Shown here: in pieces, positions 11,293-22,804 of the stretch | How positions within the stretch are numbered: position 1 is the stretch's first letter | Layout: each line of letters starts with the position of its first letter | Assembly (NCBI GenBank): GCA_013146195.2 | Contig: CM028384.1 | Span: 73,817,990-73,881,989, forward strand | Origin: Codonopsis lanceolata | Lineage: Eukaryota > Streptophyta > Magnoliopsida > Asterales > Campanulaceae | Length of the DNA stretch: 64,000 bases | Direction of reading: 5' to 3' | Notes under the pieces: generated by a model | Database searches by the model: none | What the model was told of the DNA's origin: nothing | The model's input: the letters and a program-made list of their open reading frames with translations, nothing else | Position numbers and translations under genes: made by a program

Positions 11293-13315
11293 GTAAATGA
11301 CCTCATATGATTCAAACTTTCTCAAAAGTTTAATCTTCAACTGTGGTCACATTGGTTGTGCATCATACAAGTATCATGATATGGCAAATCCAAGATGCTA
11401 TGGTATTCAGCATCATCTGCTCTGCCTCTCCTTCCTGATTCCTTTCACATCATCCATTGCAATTTTCTCAATATCCTTTGGAGCCTGGCCTGACCTGACC
11501 CTGAAATTTTGAGGTATTCTCCTGCATTTGCAAAGCCTTAGTAACATGGAGGTCCAGAATCCATAAGAAGATATTCGATTTGATTAATTTTTTTCCCCTG
11601 CTCTTTAAGTGTTGTTCGTGGGTTGATTCTTTTTGCCTTCATGGATCCGCAAAAGTTGCAACACTTGAAGTTGGTAGTTCACCTTGTACTAATCTCAAAA
11701 CTTTTATACTTTAATGCAGATTCCATCTAAACATTTGTCGACTTTAATTTCCAGTTGGCAAGTGAATTGCGTTTGTTTCTTTTACATTGTTGTTTAACAT
11801 AAGTTCAAGGTCTTCAACTTTATCGAAAATAAGCAACAAGGACAAAAATTGAATCTTGTTTAATTCCTTTTCCAGATTATAATACTTTTTTTCTTACTAT
11901 CCTAGAGAAAGTTTTTGTGTCCACCAACTACAATTGATTGCTGAATATGTATTCGGGAAAATTCCTCGGTATTTATGTTTTGCATTTGAGTATAATTGTT
12001 TGGTTTGGGTAAAATGCAAAGTTATCCATCAAATTTATGATAAAAACTTGGGTAAGATGATCTTATAGATATTTTTCGTAAGACGGATTCTCTATACCGT
12101 GTGATTTAGTGGGTTGAGTGGAACTTTAATGGGTACTTTTAGATACTACCCAAAATTATAGTCTTAATGGATAATATTGTGTATACCTAAAACTTATCCG
12201 ATACCAATACCAAAAACTTAATGGAGTATCAAATACATGATGGATATTATCCGAATTACTCATTTATTTCTACTATTTTTCTAAAAAAACATTCTATCAT
12301 TTGTTAGAATTTTTTTTTCTTTATCCTTATTTAACACCTTTAATGAAAAAAAAATATTTTCAATTTTGCATCAAGTTGATGGAAAAGTTAATTTTGGCTA
12401 TTTCCAAATAAAGTAAAAGTAGTGATAGGGATTTAAATTGTTTGTACAATTTTCTCGTATCAATATAAGTAACAAGCAATGACGTTAGATATATGTTGCA
12501 TTGAGAAATTTGTACTCCAAAACCAAAAATTTGTATCCCTATCATTATCTTTTCAAATACAAATATTAGGTAGTTAAATAGTCCTAGTTAACTCAATAAA
12601 ATATTTTTAATGGGTTAAATTAGGTAACTCAAAAAAGATGGCCGGTAGGCAGTATCCAAACTAGAATATGAATATGTTTGGAAGGAGTAATACGTCTCTA
12701 CAAAAGTTTGTTCCATTATTCCTCTTATTTTTTGCTTACCATATCCATTTCCACAAAGCTATTTGGTCCGTTAATCCTCTTTGAAAACATTCAAATGATG
12801 TGGATATCCAACAAATATCGACCATATATTATATACTCTGGTCATATTAGCACAACACTAAAAATAAAGTTCAAAATGGTTTAGACTTTTGACCAACCCA
12901 AAAACACAAAACAAAAAAACAAAAAACAAAAAGAAGAGGAGATGTCATCTAATCTAATAAATCATATTACAACATTTCAACAGGTCAAGAAATAATCTCA
13001 CTTTTTACTGATTTCAAGAATCTCAGAAAACTGTTATTTCCGATTACTATACAGAAAGAGGACTTGAAACAAACCTCTTGCCACCATTAACCCCAATGTT
13101 CCATCTCAGATCAGTTCATTGATACATTATTAACAGTTGAAAGACAAAATGCCGGATAGAGTCTCAGTACTAGATGGCTGCTTCCATAAAAGAATTCATC
13201 TTAACCTCGAATCAATATCGCCTAGTTCCATCAGGATGACAAAATGTTCCCTTCTTGAGTTTCTAGGGAGTCTCTGAATGAAAAAGTCTAGAACCAGAAT
13301 GGAGAAGAAGAAGAT
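11293..13315. other. Intergenic region between convergent UBP22 and TOC90 genes
   Basis: This interval must hold the 3'UTRs and poly(A) sites of both genes, which converge. The part from about 12030 to 12190 resembles the AAGAC(G/T)GTCTTAC MITE family seen at 21810 and 22107. An A-rich simple tract lies at 12900-12935. No reading frame here resembles a protein. Confidence 0.55.
12030..12190 (+). mobile_element. Degenerate copy of the AAGACGGTCTTAC MITE family
   Basis: The segment AAAAACTTGGGTAAGATGAT, then CTTATAGATATTTTT, then GTAAGACGGAT matches the left half of the better-preserved copies at 21810-21980 and 22107-22290. The right half (the CCGTCTTACGAATTAAGATC part) is not recognisable, so this is a truncated or decayed copy. 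Confidence 0.45.
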
Positions 13316-15948
13316 TCATCCTATTTCCAGTTTTTCTGTGCTTACATCATCTGTCTTCCTCCTCATCAGGGCCCTGCAAATCGAGATGACCGCAATCAAA
13401 GCCAATTCCATATGCTCAGAGCTACTTGTCTTAACACGGACCTGCCCCATACTTCGACTGTTTAGATTAGCATTAACCGACATTTTTGTCCCTCGGCTCA
13501 ACCTGAACTCAGACTCAATATTTCCACTCAAAACAGTCTCCTTGTTCAAACACAGGACTGTCGTGGTGAGACTCAACTTATCATTCCTCACAGGGTAGTC
13601 TTCCCCTCTTATAGTAGCCTCCAAATTCCCACCATAAGCCACTTGCCCTAGACCCCCCATTCGACCAGCATTAACCATAAACTTCACTCTCTTTCCAATT
13701 GAAAAGCAATCTTCGAGCTTGGCTCCAACATAATGCTTGTTACCAAATGATGTCACCGAAAGTCCACATTCTGGGTTGTTACGTTTAAAATTACTTAGCT
13801 TTGTGTTACTGTGAACAGTGTAAATTAATTCTTTACCAGAAGATTGAACATCGAGTCCTACACTATAGGTGGGTCCCCTTGGATCCACAAAAGCCGCAGA
13901 ACATTCTGACTGAATACTGAAATCCTGCTTGTCCTTGCTAAACTGTCCTGCAACTGAGGCAAAGATATTTTCGTTTATTCTACTAGTGGACTCCAAGTTT
14001 ATTCCATCAAAGCTCACATCATGATCCCATCCATGGGGATCTAGGACTGGTCTGGCAAGCCACTGGTCACTTGTGACGAGGCAACGATATCTGTGCACAG
14101 GGTAATCAGAGTCAAAACTTGGAGGAATTGCCATATCTGGTAAAACCACGGCCTCAGGAGGCTCCCCCTGGCTATCAGATTTATCATCGCCAGCTAAAGT
14201 CCCACCCAGGCAACGCTTTTTCTCTCTCCTTAAGCATTCTTCTTTCAATAGTTTCTTCAAATAAAGAGTCTCCCTATAATCAAGTTCATCAAGATAATCC
14301 TTTTTCTGAGAAGCATTCAATTTCTCAAACTGGCTTTTTTTCAAGATTCTAATAGGAGGTAATCGATCATACTCTTCTTCTTCGTCTTCCAAGTCTGAAA
14401 GACAAACTTCATCAATTTCTTTGTCGGCTCCGTCAGGGTTTAACATGTGATGCCGAAGAAACGACGAGAGAAGATGGGGTAGAGAAGGCAAACGGTTATT
14501 ATTCGATGGCCCCAATTCGATTCTGTCTTGAAACTCCAAAAGGGTATTAATATCAGCCAAAATCTTGGTGCACAAGAGTAACAAGACGAATTGAGATTTC
14601 CAAACCTGCCCATTTGGAAGAATTTTCTCACCACTCATATTCATCTTACATTGAGGATGATTTTCCACGAAAAGTACAGGGTTCTCGAGTTTCGAGTCAG
14701 AAACCGCCTGGTGAATATAGTGTTGCACCGTCTCTGTGCATCTGGTGAGGTATGGCTCATAGCTGACTGGATATCCGTTGGGTCCTTCAGGAAGAGCTGC
14801 AGAGGAATGAGTCATGACAAGTATGGTGTTGAACCACATTGCAGAACCAAAAACTTCAGTTATAAGCTTCAATAGTGGTAAATCACTGTAGTTGATGTTG
14901 ATCAGGTCGAGTCTCTCGAAATATAAAACCATGTCTGGAGGAGATTTTCTAATGAATCTCTTCACAGATTGCAAAATCTTCCTGTTTTTTCTGAAGGAAG
15001 TTGGACTTGAAGGCAACAGACCAGGCGTATCAATGAAAGAAATTTTAATCCCATTGACAATCCCAAGAATTTCTTGGATGCGGCAGGTCCCAGGTTGAAA
15101 CGCGTTGGTCGTAGCTTTTGTTTGATCAAATATGGAATTGATAGTTGAACTCTTGCCAACCCCAGTTCTGCCTAGGACAAGTACTCTGAGAGAGAAATCC
15201 ATTTCAGGTACGCCAGATGCCTCTTGCCCTGCTGCTATTGCCTTAGCTTTATCACTTCCAAGATCAGCCCGTTTAAGATCTGCTCCCCCAGCCCGTATTA
15301 AAGTTGCCAGGTGCATCCGATATAAAACCTTTGCCACCATAAGATCGCCTTTTGAGTGGCCAAGCCGTTGAAGAAGGCGCAAGAATATGATGTGGAGCTT
15401 CTCAACCTTTGCCAATGGATCCAACTTCTTCTCATCAGCCCTAGGACGAGATTGATGTGAATTCTCAAACACAACTTGCTGTGGAGAGGAATGATGTGGG
15501 TTTTCTTCGATGGGAACAGACGAGCGAGATTCGGCAGTCTCTGGGGGTGAAACCAGATTGGTAGAGTGAGCAGCACCTAACAAATTCAAAGGCAATAAGG
15601 TTTCTTGAAAGAGTTTTTCCAAGAAATCAAGAAGGATGTATGTGTGTGTGTGTGTAAACAGATTCTTTTGGGAAAACGGGCATCTATAACAGTAGATTTT
15701 GAACATATAACAGTCTTACCAACGGGCCATACTTATCTTTAAAAAAAACCATAACAGTCTTGTACTTCAACGAAGAATAAGCTTGAGATCAAACTAAAAT
15801 AAGTGACGAGACAGGGTATACCTTGGATGCTCAACTCGTTTCCTGGAGGTCCCTCATCAATGAAACGGTCACTGCCTGACAATGGTCTTGCTGAGGCCAA
15901 TGACTTGGATACCAATTGAGATATAACCCAATCTTTAATGCTCATCAT
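13316..15948 (-). CDS. TOC90: Translocase of chloroplast 90, outer-envelope preprotein receptor GTPase
   Basis: Two coding exons: 15948-15822 (42 codons plus one base) and 15603-13316. They are joined by a GT-AG intron that restores the frame as SIQ-ETLLPL and gives 804 residues (Arabidopsis TOC90 is about 790). The N-terminus MMSIKDWVISQLVSKSLASA with RPLSGSD matches the family's conserved start (KDWV, RPLLGSD) and shows that the upstream exon is real. The AIG1/Toc G domain has the P-loop GRTGVGKSS (187-195), DTPG (234-237) and THSS (307-310). A charged stretch (EDEEEEYD) follows, then QKKDYLDELDYRETLYLKKL and the C-terminal membrane M domain with FDSDYPVHRYR and GWDHDVSFDGIN. It belongs to the Toc159 family but lacks the long acidic A domain. 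Family role: GTP-dependent recognition of chloroplast preproteins at the outer envelope. The single long exon is intact. Confidence 0.95.
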
Positions 15949-15953
15949 GTTTC

Positions 15954-18011
15954 CTGAAGATAATAATGTAAGGGATTGTCATGATCAAAACCTGAATTAT
16001 CTTTACAACAGAAACAAATATAGATGGAGAGGTAGGAGATGATGCTAGTCAAAGAATAAGATCAGGTTGGATCTAGTGGACGAGGGCATCCGGAGTGATT
16101 TATGTGATATGTGTAACTAGTTAAGTTTAAAGGTAAATTGTACCACCAACCCCCCCGGCCGGCGGTCCCCAAAAAAAACATTTGACAAATCAAACTTTTT
16201 AAGATTGTAACTTTACTTACTTTTACCTTTGTCAAATTGCACTAAAATCATTACTATCTTTAGACATTGGACTATCTTTTGGAGACCAACCAAAAAGGAA
16301 AGAGGGACTATATTTTTTGGGGATGGAGGGAGTTCATGACAGCTATTAAACCCGCTCTACTAAATGGAGGGGGATGTTGGGCAACTAAAAAAGGAGCATG
16401 TCGATGAAATGAGTTTTGCCAAAATGAGGTTGATAAGATGGATATAAGGTAATACTAGGTAGGAGTTATATTGAGAGAAAATCACATGAGATGGTTTTAG
16501 CACATACAAGATAACTAAATGCACCTGCTACCATGTGTGATAGTATCATAGTATAAACATCAACAACTAGACTAGAGGTAAAGGAAGACCTAAACTAACA
16601 TGGATAGTAATAGCAAAGAAGAATATGCCTGATTGATATCTTTGCATTGGACAGAAGGGAACGGATAAAAGGATTAATGTAGTCGACCCCAAGTATTTGG
16701 AACAAAGGCCAAGTTGAGCAGCAAATATAGAAAAGGATCAAGCTAATATTTTATTTGTATATCTTCTTCTACACAGGAAGCAAGAGGCAGTGCAAAACAG
16801 TAACAAGACCTGTAAAGGAAACTGTAAAAACAGTAAACAACACAGTAAGACTGCCACTAAAGTTACTAATTCAGGGTACCACACAACACACGCATACACA
16901 CAAAACAACCCTTGTAAATTTAAAGATATTTTGTCTTACTGATGATATGAAACTGCTTTTGGTTTCATTACAGTCTAATCTATATTAGCACAGCTCATTT
17001 CAAGTGCAGGAAATAGCATGAAACTAATATTTAAATGAATTGTAGAACAAGCAGCAGCAAATTCCCCTTGTCACACACATCTGGCTTCAAAAATGACATT
17101 GTTCATATAATTCAAAGTGACACTTAACTCTTAAGGTACATAATCCAAAAATTACAATTAGATGGACTCGATGACTGTGATCCTTAAAAAATAGCAACAC
17201 GGTCATGAACTGCTTAGGGAGCCAACATATCTCCTATTAAGAGTTAAAACATGTCATCCCTGACAAGACTCCATTCTAGATAACCCAAACAAGAGTCAGC
17301 AATTGTACCTTGAGAACAAACCAATCAAACTAACAAATAGGGTTCTAATACGTGTACCCAAAAGCTATTCTTGATAGAATCCATAGAATCATTTAGATAC
17401 TCTCCTAGAACACTAACAATGTAATAACGCATCAAATCCTTCTGCCAACAAGAGTTGCCAAAGAGCTCAAAGTTGGAGTATTGGAACTAACGCCGCTCTT
17501 TAATAAGGGCCACTTTCATCTCTCTAAAAAAGTTCATATCACGTGCTTCATTGAAGATATATGCATTCTCTATTTCTTTCCTCTAAGCAATTTCTATTGT
17601 CGTCAAAGTAAAACACAGCTCTTGCAACTCATTTCAAACTTCCATGATGGCTTAAGTAATTACTACCCAACTACCTTAAACAAACTTTTGAATTTAGAAC
17701 AGCAACAAATTTACCAAATACTCAACCCCATGCTGTAATCCCCTTACTCTGAACTCATTATTTCGCATCAAAATGAAAAACATAAGATGCAAAAAAGAGA
17801 ATCAATTCTCGTTAGCAAAGTACCGACAATTGTTTTCAATCCTAATTTGCATCTATTAGTTAATTAGAATTCTAAATCCCATGGAAAAATAAGGAACAGC
17901 TCATATATGCAATAAATCCCAACCGAGACAAACAATTAAACTTCAGAAACAACTTAACAATTGAATTCGGTAAAAGTGCAAAAAGCTAAAATTAAATAAA
18001 TGGGTATATAC
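15954..18011 (-). other. Probable 5'UTR intron of TOC90
   Basis: On the minus strand a consensus acceptor (TTATCTTCAG, ending at 15954) lies five bases before the TOC90 ATG. A good donor (AAATCAG then GTATAT) sits at 18012/18011, upstream of an AT-rich stretch that could be the promoter. I infer a leader intron of about 2.06 kb. Within it is an RTE-type LINE relic (16380-16720). No frame in the interval, including the 77- and 85-codon ones at 16755 and 17481, resembles a protein. Confidence 0.5.
16380..16720 (+). pseudogene. RTE-type LINE reverse transcriptase 3' end, decayed
   Basis: The order of degraded words matches the C-terminal end of plant RTE LINE ORFs. It begins ATGAGGTTGATAAGATGGAT (MRLIRWI, cf. 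MRxLRWMxGxTR), followed by ACATGAGATGGTTTTAGCAC (cf. RLRWFGH). Next comes GGTAAAGGAAGACCTAAACT (GKGRPKLTW) and finally a segment for DKRINVVDPK. Several stops and frame changes interrupt it. It lies antisense to TOC90, inside the inferred leader intron. Confidence 0.6.
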
Positions 18012-18240
18012 CTGATTTACAATTTGATTGGTGGCCACTCAATCGGTTCAGGAAAATGAATTCAGCCGAAAAAACGAAAAATTGGTACGAAGCATTAAAC
18101 TCAAATCATCAAGACCAACTTTAATCTTTACTGCCACTTGTTCACAACTCAAGAGAGCAAAACCCAATTCTAGCAAACCCAGAATTGGTTAGGTCGAAAA
18201 ATATATATAATATAATAATAGAAATGGGAGTGTTTAAATT
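18012..18240 (-). promoter_or_regulatory. Putative TOC90 first untranslated exon and TATA-like region
   Basis: Upstream of the inferred donor at 18012 is a short leader-like stretch. About 190 bp further upstream on the minus strand is an AT-rich run (18195-18225) containing TATATATA-like words that could act as a TATA element. This is positional inference only. Confidence 0.3.
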
Positions 18241-18542
18241 ATGGAGTAAAAGAAGAAAACCGTAAAAGAATACGAAATAGTGAGAGACCCAAAATTCTTG
18301 AAAAGATCGTAGTTATGTTTTTCTTTCGATAAGACGCGACGAATACGACGCTGTCATGATATTTCGCCCTAAAATTGAGAGAGAGGAAGAGGGAAGGCGA
18401 GAAATTGACGCGTGGGGTTGTATTGTTCGGGAGAAGATGATAAACACTATCTTTCTTGTTATTGGCGAGTGGCATTCCTATATTTCTTGAAATTAATTAC
18501 TATTGATAATATAATTCTATACAATTAGTTTTCTCAACACTA

Positions 18543-18861
18543 CTCCCTTTGTTTTTTTATAAAGCGTTCCAGATATTTTAAATGATTCACTTTTAAAAAT
18601 TATGCCTATAATTCTTACTTATTTATTATTAACATATTTATTATGTTTAAATATTTTTTTAATTATGACCAACTTTTATGTTAATTATATACTTTCCGTT
18701 CTAAACAAATTATCTATTATTATATTTTTAGATGCTTCATTTAAAAAATTCACTTTCAAAAATTATGATATAAAAATATTATTTTATTATTAATAGACTA
18801 CTAAAAATATAATTTTATTTAAAAAATTGATTTTAAGAATCTTTACTCAAAACGAAAGAAG
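18543..18861. mobile_element. Stowaway-type MITE with TA target duplication
   Basis: The ends are CTCCCTTTGTTTTTTTATAA on the left and the reverse complement CTTCTTTCGTTTTGAGTAAA on the right, flanked by TA at 18541-18542 and 18862-18863. CTCCCT(C/T)CGTTT termini with a TA duplication are the hallmark of Tc1/mariner-derived Stowaway MITEs in plants. The interior is AT-rich and contains an internal repeat of TTAAAAATTATG(C/A) words. No coding capacity. Confidence 0.75.
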
Positions 18862-19078
18862 TATTCATTAATTATTATACTTTTTAAAGATAGACTTTTT
18901 TGGGGTGGGGGAGGGAACGGATGGAATATTTGGCAACATTATGAATATGCTTAATTATTTAAAATAATAAAACAATTTGAAATACAATTAAAATTAGGAA
19001 AATTGTCACAATCACAAGTACGTACTTATGTCAAATACTCCATTCACTGCTAAAAAAAAATCATTTCTTTTTAGCCTG

Positions 19079-19686
19079 TTAAATACAGCACCTATAAAAT
19101 TACTAATTAATTTTATTTAGTTACTAAATACAATTAAATTACTAACCAATTTTTTTTTTTTAGGGTTTAGGACTGGTTTGGCAAGCAGCCTAATTAACCA
19201 AAAAATTTTTTAAGGTTTTGGACTGGTTTGGCAACAGCCTAACCAAAAAAAAAAAATTTAAAGGTTTTGGACGGTTTGCAGTCAGCCCCTAACAAAAAAT
19301 TTTTTTTAAGGTTTTGGACCGGTTTGGCAGCCAGCATTAACCAAAAAAAAAAAAAAATTCGGTTTAGGGACGGGCCGGGCAAAGTGCGGGCTGGCGGGAG
19401 GACTAGGCTTGGCCCAGCCGGAATGGGAGGACTGGGGAGGGACTGGGGCGGGTGTGGGCGGGCCGGGGAGGGAGGGCCGGGTGAGGGGGGGGAGGGATCG
19501 GGCGCCGTGCCGAGTGGGAGGCTGGGGAGGGGCGGGCGCGCGTCAGGGCGGTGGTCCGATGGGCGGGGGTGGTCCGGGCGGTGTTGGTTCGGTGTTCAAT
19601 TTTTATTTTTTAATTTATCAAGGGTAATATAGTATTTTTACAATAAAAAGTGATGTATTAAGCATTTTATAGGTGCTGTATTAAGT
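19079..19686. mobile_element. TIR element with G-rich satellite interior
   Basis: The left end has AATACAGCACCTATAAAAT (about 19083) and the right end its perfect reverse complement ATTTTATAGGTGCTGTATT (about 19663). Both are followed outward by TTAA-like bases. The interior is unusual. It has four degenerate units of about 55-60 bp (19161-19370) built on AGGTTTTGGAC(T/C)GGTTTGGCA plus CCTAACCAAAA and A/T runs. A strongly G-rich tract follows (19370-19590). An apparent 121-codon frame through it is Gly/Arg repeat and not a credible gene. Confidence 0.6.
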
Positions 19687-19767
19687 ACCTATGTTATAAT
19701 ATTGTTTTATTGGAAGTTAGCTTTATTATTATTTTTATTGGTTTGATTTTTACTTTAATTTTTGAAA

Positions 19768-20079
19768 CTCATGCCTTGTTTGGTGCAGCGTTTTAAAAAT
19801 ACAGCTTTTTTCAAAATGCAGCGTTTTTAAAACGCAGCATTTTCAAAACGCAGTTTTATTTTTGTAAATACGTTTAGAAAACTATTTCAAAACGCTATTT
19901 TTTATAAACATAGTAGTTGTAAACGTAGCATATTTTTAAAACGCTACAAATTGGAGCGTTTTAAAACGCTCCACATTTTTAAAACGCTGCGTTTTAAAAC
20001 GCTGCATTGAAACATTTTAAAAGAGAAAACGCTGCGATTTTTACCAGCGTTTTGACCAAAACGCTCCACCAAACAAGCA
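19768..20079. mobile_element. MITE rich in AAAACGCTGC words, inserted into a duplicated segment
   Basis: The ends are inverted: CTTGTTTGGTGCAGCGTTTT on the left and AAAACGCTCCACCAAACAAG on the right. The interior repeats AAAACGC(A/T)GC many times on both strands. The flanks (TTTTTGAAACTCA on the left, TTCAATCTCATGTGAG on the right) join perfectly in a second copy at 22045-22080 that lacks the insertion. A relative in the opposite orientation is at 39594-39902. The target duplication appears to be about 3-5 bp (CTCA / CTTCA). Confidence 0.8.
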
Positions 20080-20351
20080 CTTCAATCTCATGTGAGTTTC
20101 CTTAGAAGACACGGATTTTCCTAATATATACATATACTATATTCTAAGCCCGTGTCTATCGTACGGCGTTAGTTTGGAACTTGATCAATATATGGAGCAA
20201 ACAATGTTGTAATAAATTAATATTTACCTATGATTAGTAAGAGTTGGATATATGTACACTACACGATGAAAATGAGAAAAAACCCTAATACCTAACAAAA
20301 TAAAGCATTTTTCTTGGGCATTTAATTGTAATGTATAAAATAAAACAGACT

Positions 20352-20550
20352 CACTTGGATCCTTCACGATTTCGTGCACCCCGAGCTACTGTCGTCTCTC
20401 TTTTTCGGTGGACAAAAGCTGATGAAAATCAAAAATCAAATGAAAAGGGGTAAGCTTGGGTTATTAAAAAGTGAGGTATGACAGCAAGTAATTTCTAGAG
20501 GGAGAGATCGACGGTAGGAAATTGGCCGGCCGTAGGGAGATGATAGACGG
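20352..20550 (+). repeat. Dispersed duplicate, copy 1 (partner 21270-21470)
   Basis: About 200 bp starting CACTTGGATCCTTCACGATT and ending near GGAGATGATAGACGG is highly similar to 21270-21470, with substitutions and short indels. No coding content. Together with the shared flanks at 19690-20150 and 21990-22110 it shows that this 3-kb region arose by local duplication and insertion. Confidence 0.8.
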
Positions 20551-21269
20551 AACGAAACGCAAGGGTTGGAAAGAGAGGCGGGGGAAGGAAAAAATAAATA
20601 AATATTTTATTAAAAAATTTGACTTTCAAACCGGGACTATTTGGCCGAAACGGATTGAGTATATTATAGTTAAATATCTATTCATAAATTAGTGAGAATT
20701 GACAAAAACTAAAAATGGATCTCGTCGTTGAGATGTTTCTCTTGCAGTTTTACTATTAAGTAGTAGAAAATTGAAAAATAAATCATGAAGGTTTTTTTTT
20801 TTTTTTGAGGTCAATCATGAAGTTAAAGAATTGAAAATTACATACAATCCAATAAGAAAAATGAATACCCATATTTATCAAAAAAAATGAAAAACCATAA
20901 ATAGAAAATCAGGGTAGGGGTGGGGGAAAATCATAAAAGGTGACAGACGCCACGAAAAAACTTTATTCCCATACTGAATGCAACCAAGCAATCCTTCCTT
21001 TCCCCAAATCCCCCAACGACCCTTTTTGAACAATATCAAGCATATTCTAATCTAATTAAAGAAACAGTTCTTGTTCAATGATGAAACTAATAACTCTGAA
21101 AAGTTCAACAAACTCAAAATTATCAATATCTCAACATATTAAACAATTAAAAACACAACATTCAAAAATCTGACCGGAACTATAAAATAAAAAAAGAAGA
21201 ACCAAAACTAATATCCGTAACATGAACATCATTAAATTAATACAAATGAAAAGAAAATAAAACAACCTT

Positions 21270-21470
21270 ACTTGGCTCCTTCACGATTTTGTGCACCCCA
21301 AGCTACTGTCGCCTCTCTTTTTCGGTGGATAAAATTAAGCTGATGAAAATAAAAAATCAAATGAAAAAGGGCCAGCAAGGGTTTTTTAAACGAAATGTAT
21401 GACAACAATTAATTTCTAGAGGGAGCGACCAACGGTAGAAAATTGGCTGGGTGTAGGGAGATGATAGACA
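21270..21470 (+). repeat. Dispersed duplicate, copy 2 (partner 20352-20550)
   Basis: This copy shares CTCCTTCACGATTT, GTGCACCCCAAGCTACTGTC, CTCTCTTTTTCGGTGGA and TTTCTAGAGGGAGCGACC with the first copy. It carries an extra TTAAGCTG-side insertion and other small changes. It is non-coding. Confidence 0.8.
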
Positions 21471-21540
21471 AAAGTGCAAGGGATGGAGAGATGGGGGAAG
21501 GGGAAAAATCACGGTACAGAAAGTGGGGAAAGGAAAAAGG

Positions 21541-21743
21541 GTTTGAGAATAAAAAGGGATCCAAACATAATTCTAACAGTATAAAGAAACCCAGAAGAGG
21601 AGGTTACCCAAATAAATGACAGTCGTAGGATGATAGGAAAAAAAGTTTGATAATAAAAGGGGATCAAAACATAATTCTAACAGTATAAGGAAACCCAGAA
21701 GATGAGGTTACCCAAATAAATGACAGTCGTAGGATGATAGTAA
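21541..21743 (+). repeat. Two-copy tandem repeat, 104-bp period
   Basis: Units start at 21541 (GTTTGAGAATAAAAAGGGAT) and 21645 (GTTTGATAATAAAAGGGGAT). Both run through ACATAATTCTAACAGTATAA and AAATGACAGTCGTAGGATGA. They differ by a handful of substitutions, so the duplication is fairly recent. Confidence 0.85.
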
Positions 21744-21809
21744 AAAAAAATAAATCCTAACCTCTGAATAGCTATAGTCAATTTACCTAGCTTCTTTATA
21801 ATATAGATA

Positions 21810-21980
21810 TATAACAAAGACTTTGATAAGATGATCTTATTGATATTTTTTGTAAGACGGATCTTCTTTACCTGACTCATCATGTGTTGGTGGGTTAAGT
21901 TGTGAGAGAGTAAAACTCCGTCTTACGAATTAAGATCCGTAAAATGGTTTTACAAGAGACCTACCCTATGTATAATAGTA
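21810..21980 (+). mobile_element. AAGACGGTCTTAC-family MITE, copy 1
   Basis: The sequence runs from GATAAGATGATCTTATTGAT through GTAAGACGGATCTTCTTTAC, TGTTGGTGGGTTAAGTTGTG and CTCCGTCTTACGAATTAAGA to the end TTACAAGAGACCTACCCTAT. It is self-complementary at several scales because of repeated GTAAGAC/GTCTTAC words. Another copy begins only about 125 bp downstream. Non-coding. Confidence 0.7.
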
Positions 21981-22106
21981 TCAATTATATTTTTTTTATT
22001 GGAAGTTACCTTTATTATTTTTTCATTGGCTTGATTTTCACTTTAATTTTTGAAACTCAATCTCACATGAGTATCCTTAGAAAACACGGATTTTCCTAAT
22101 ATGTAT

Positions 22107-22290
22107 ATGGCAAAAACTTAGGTAAGATGGTCTTACATATATTTTTGGTAAGACATCTTCTTTACCCAACCCATCGTGTGTTGGTGGGTTAAGTTGTAAG
22201 AGAGTGAGACTCCGTCTTACGAATTAAGATCCATAAGATGGTCTTAAAGGAGACATACTCTATGTATAATAGTATCAATTATCTTTTTTT
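22107..22290 (+). mobile_element. AAGACGGTCTTAC-family MITE, copy 2
   Basis: This copy (GGTAAGATGGTCTTACATAT through ACTCCGTCTTACGAATTAAG) is followed by TATGTATAATAGTATCAATT, the same downstream sequence as copy 1. The flank was therefore duplicated along with the element. Confidence 0.7.
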
Positions 22291-22299
22291 ATTGATGTG

Positions 22300-22772
22300 T
22301 GTCTAGTGAAGCGTGACACTATTTTAGAAGTATATTAATATTTGTTATAATTGTCAAACCCGATTTTGGGGGAGTTCAGAGTGATCGACCGAACATGGCT
22401 CCTAATGTAAGAGGACACAATTTTATATATGTATAGACTACTTCTATTTAGATATATTATAAATAATGTAACCATAGTGGACAAATTGTCTTTTGACTCA
22501 ATTGATTTGGTAATTGTGTATGTGGTGAGTGTAACAGTGAAGTCCAAAGTTCAAGTCCTTTCCCTGTCATTTTTTTTACTTTGGCTCTACGGTCAATTAT
22601 TATTTTATATGCATATTATATCATAAACTCCCCCGATTTAGTTAAAGAATCTCTTATATTATTTTGATAGGTTTTTACGTAAATAATCAACTTTTAAAAA
22701 ATATGCTTATAATTTCACAATATTTCATCTTTATCCTTCACTTGTATTGTAAGTATAATTGTTGTGGTTAAG

Positions 22773-22804
<32 letters not shown>

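Noticed and set aside
13278..13598. 106-codon plus-strand frame overlapping the TOC90 3' end
   Set aside because: It is the antisense shadow of the conserved TOC90 M domain.
19267..19632. 121-codon plus-strand frame, Gly/Arg-rich
   Set aside because: It is a product of the G-rich satellite tract inside a TIR element; no start context, domain or neighbouring exon supports a gene.
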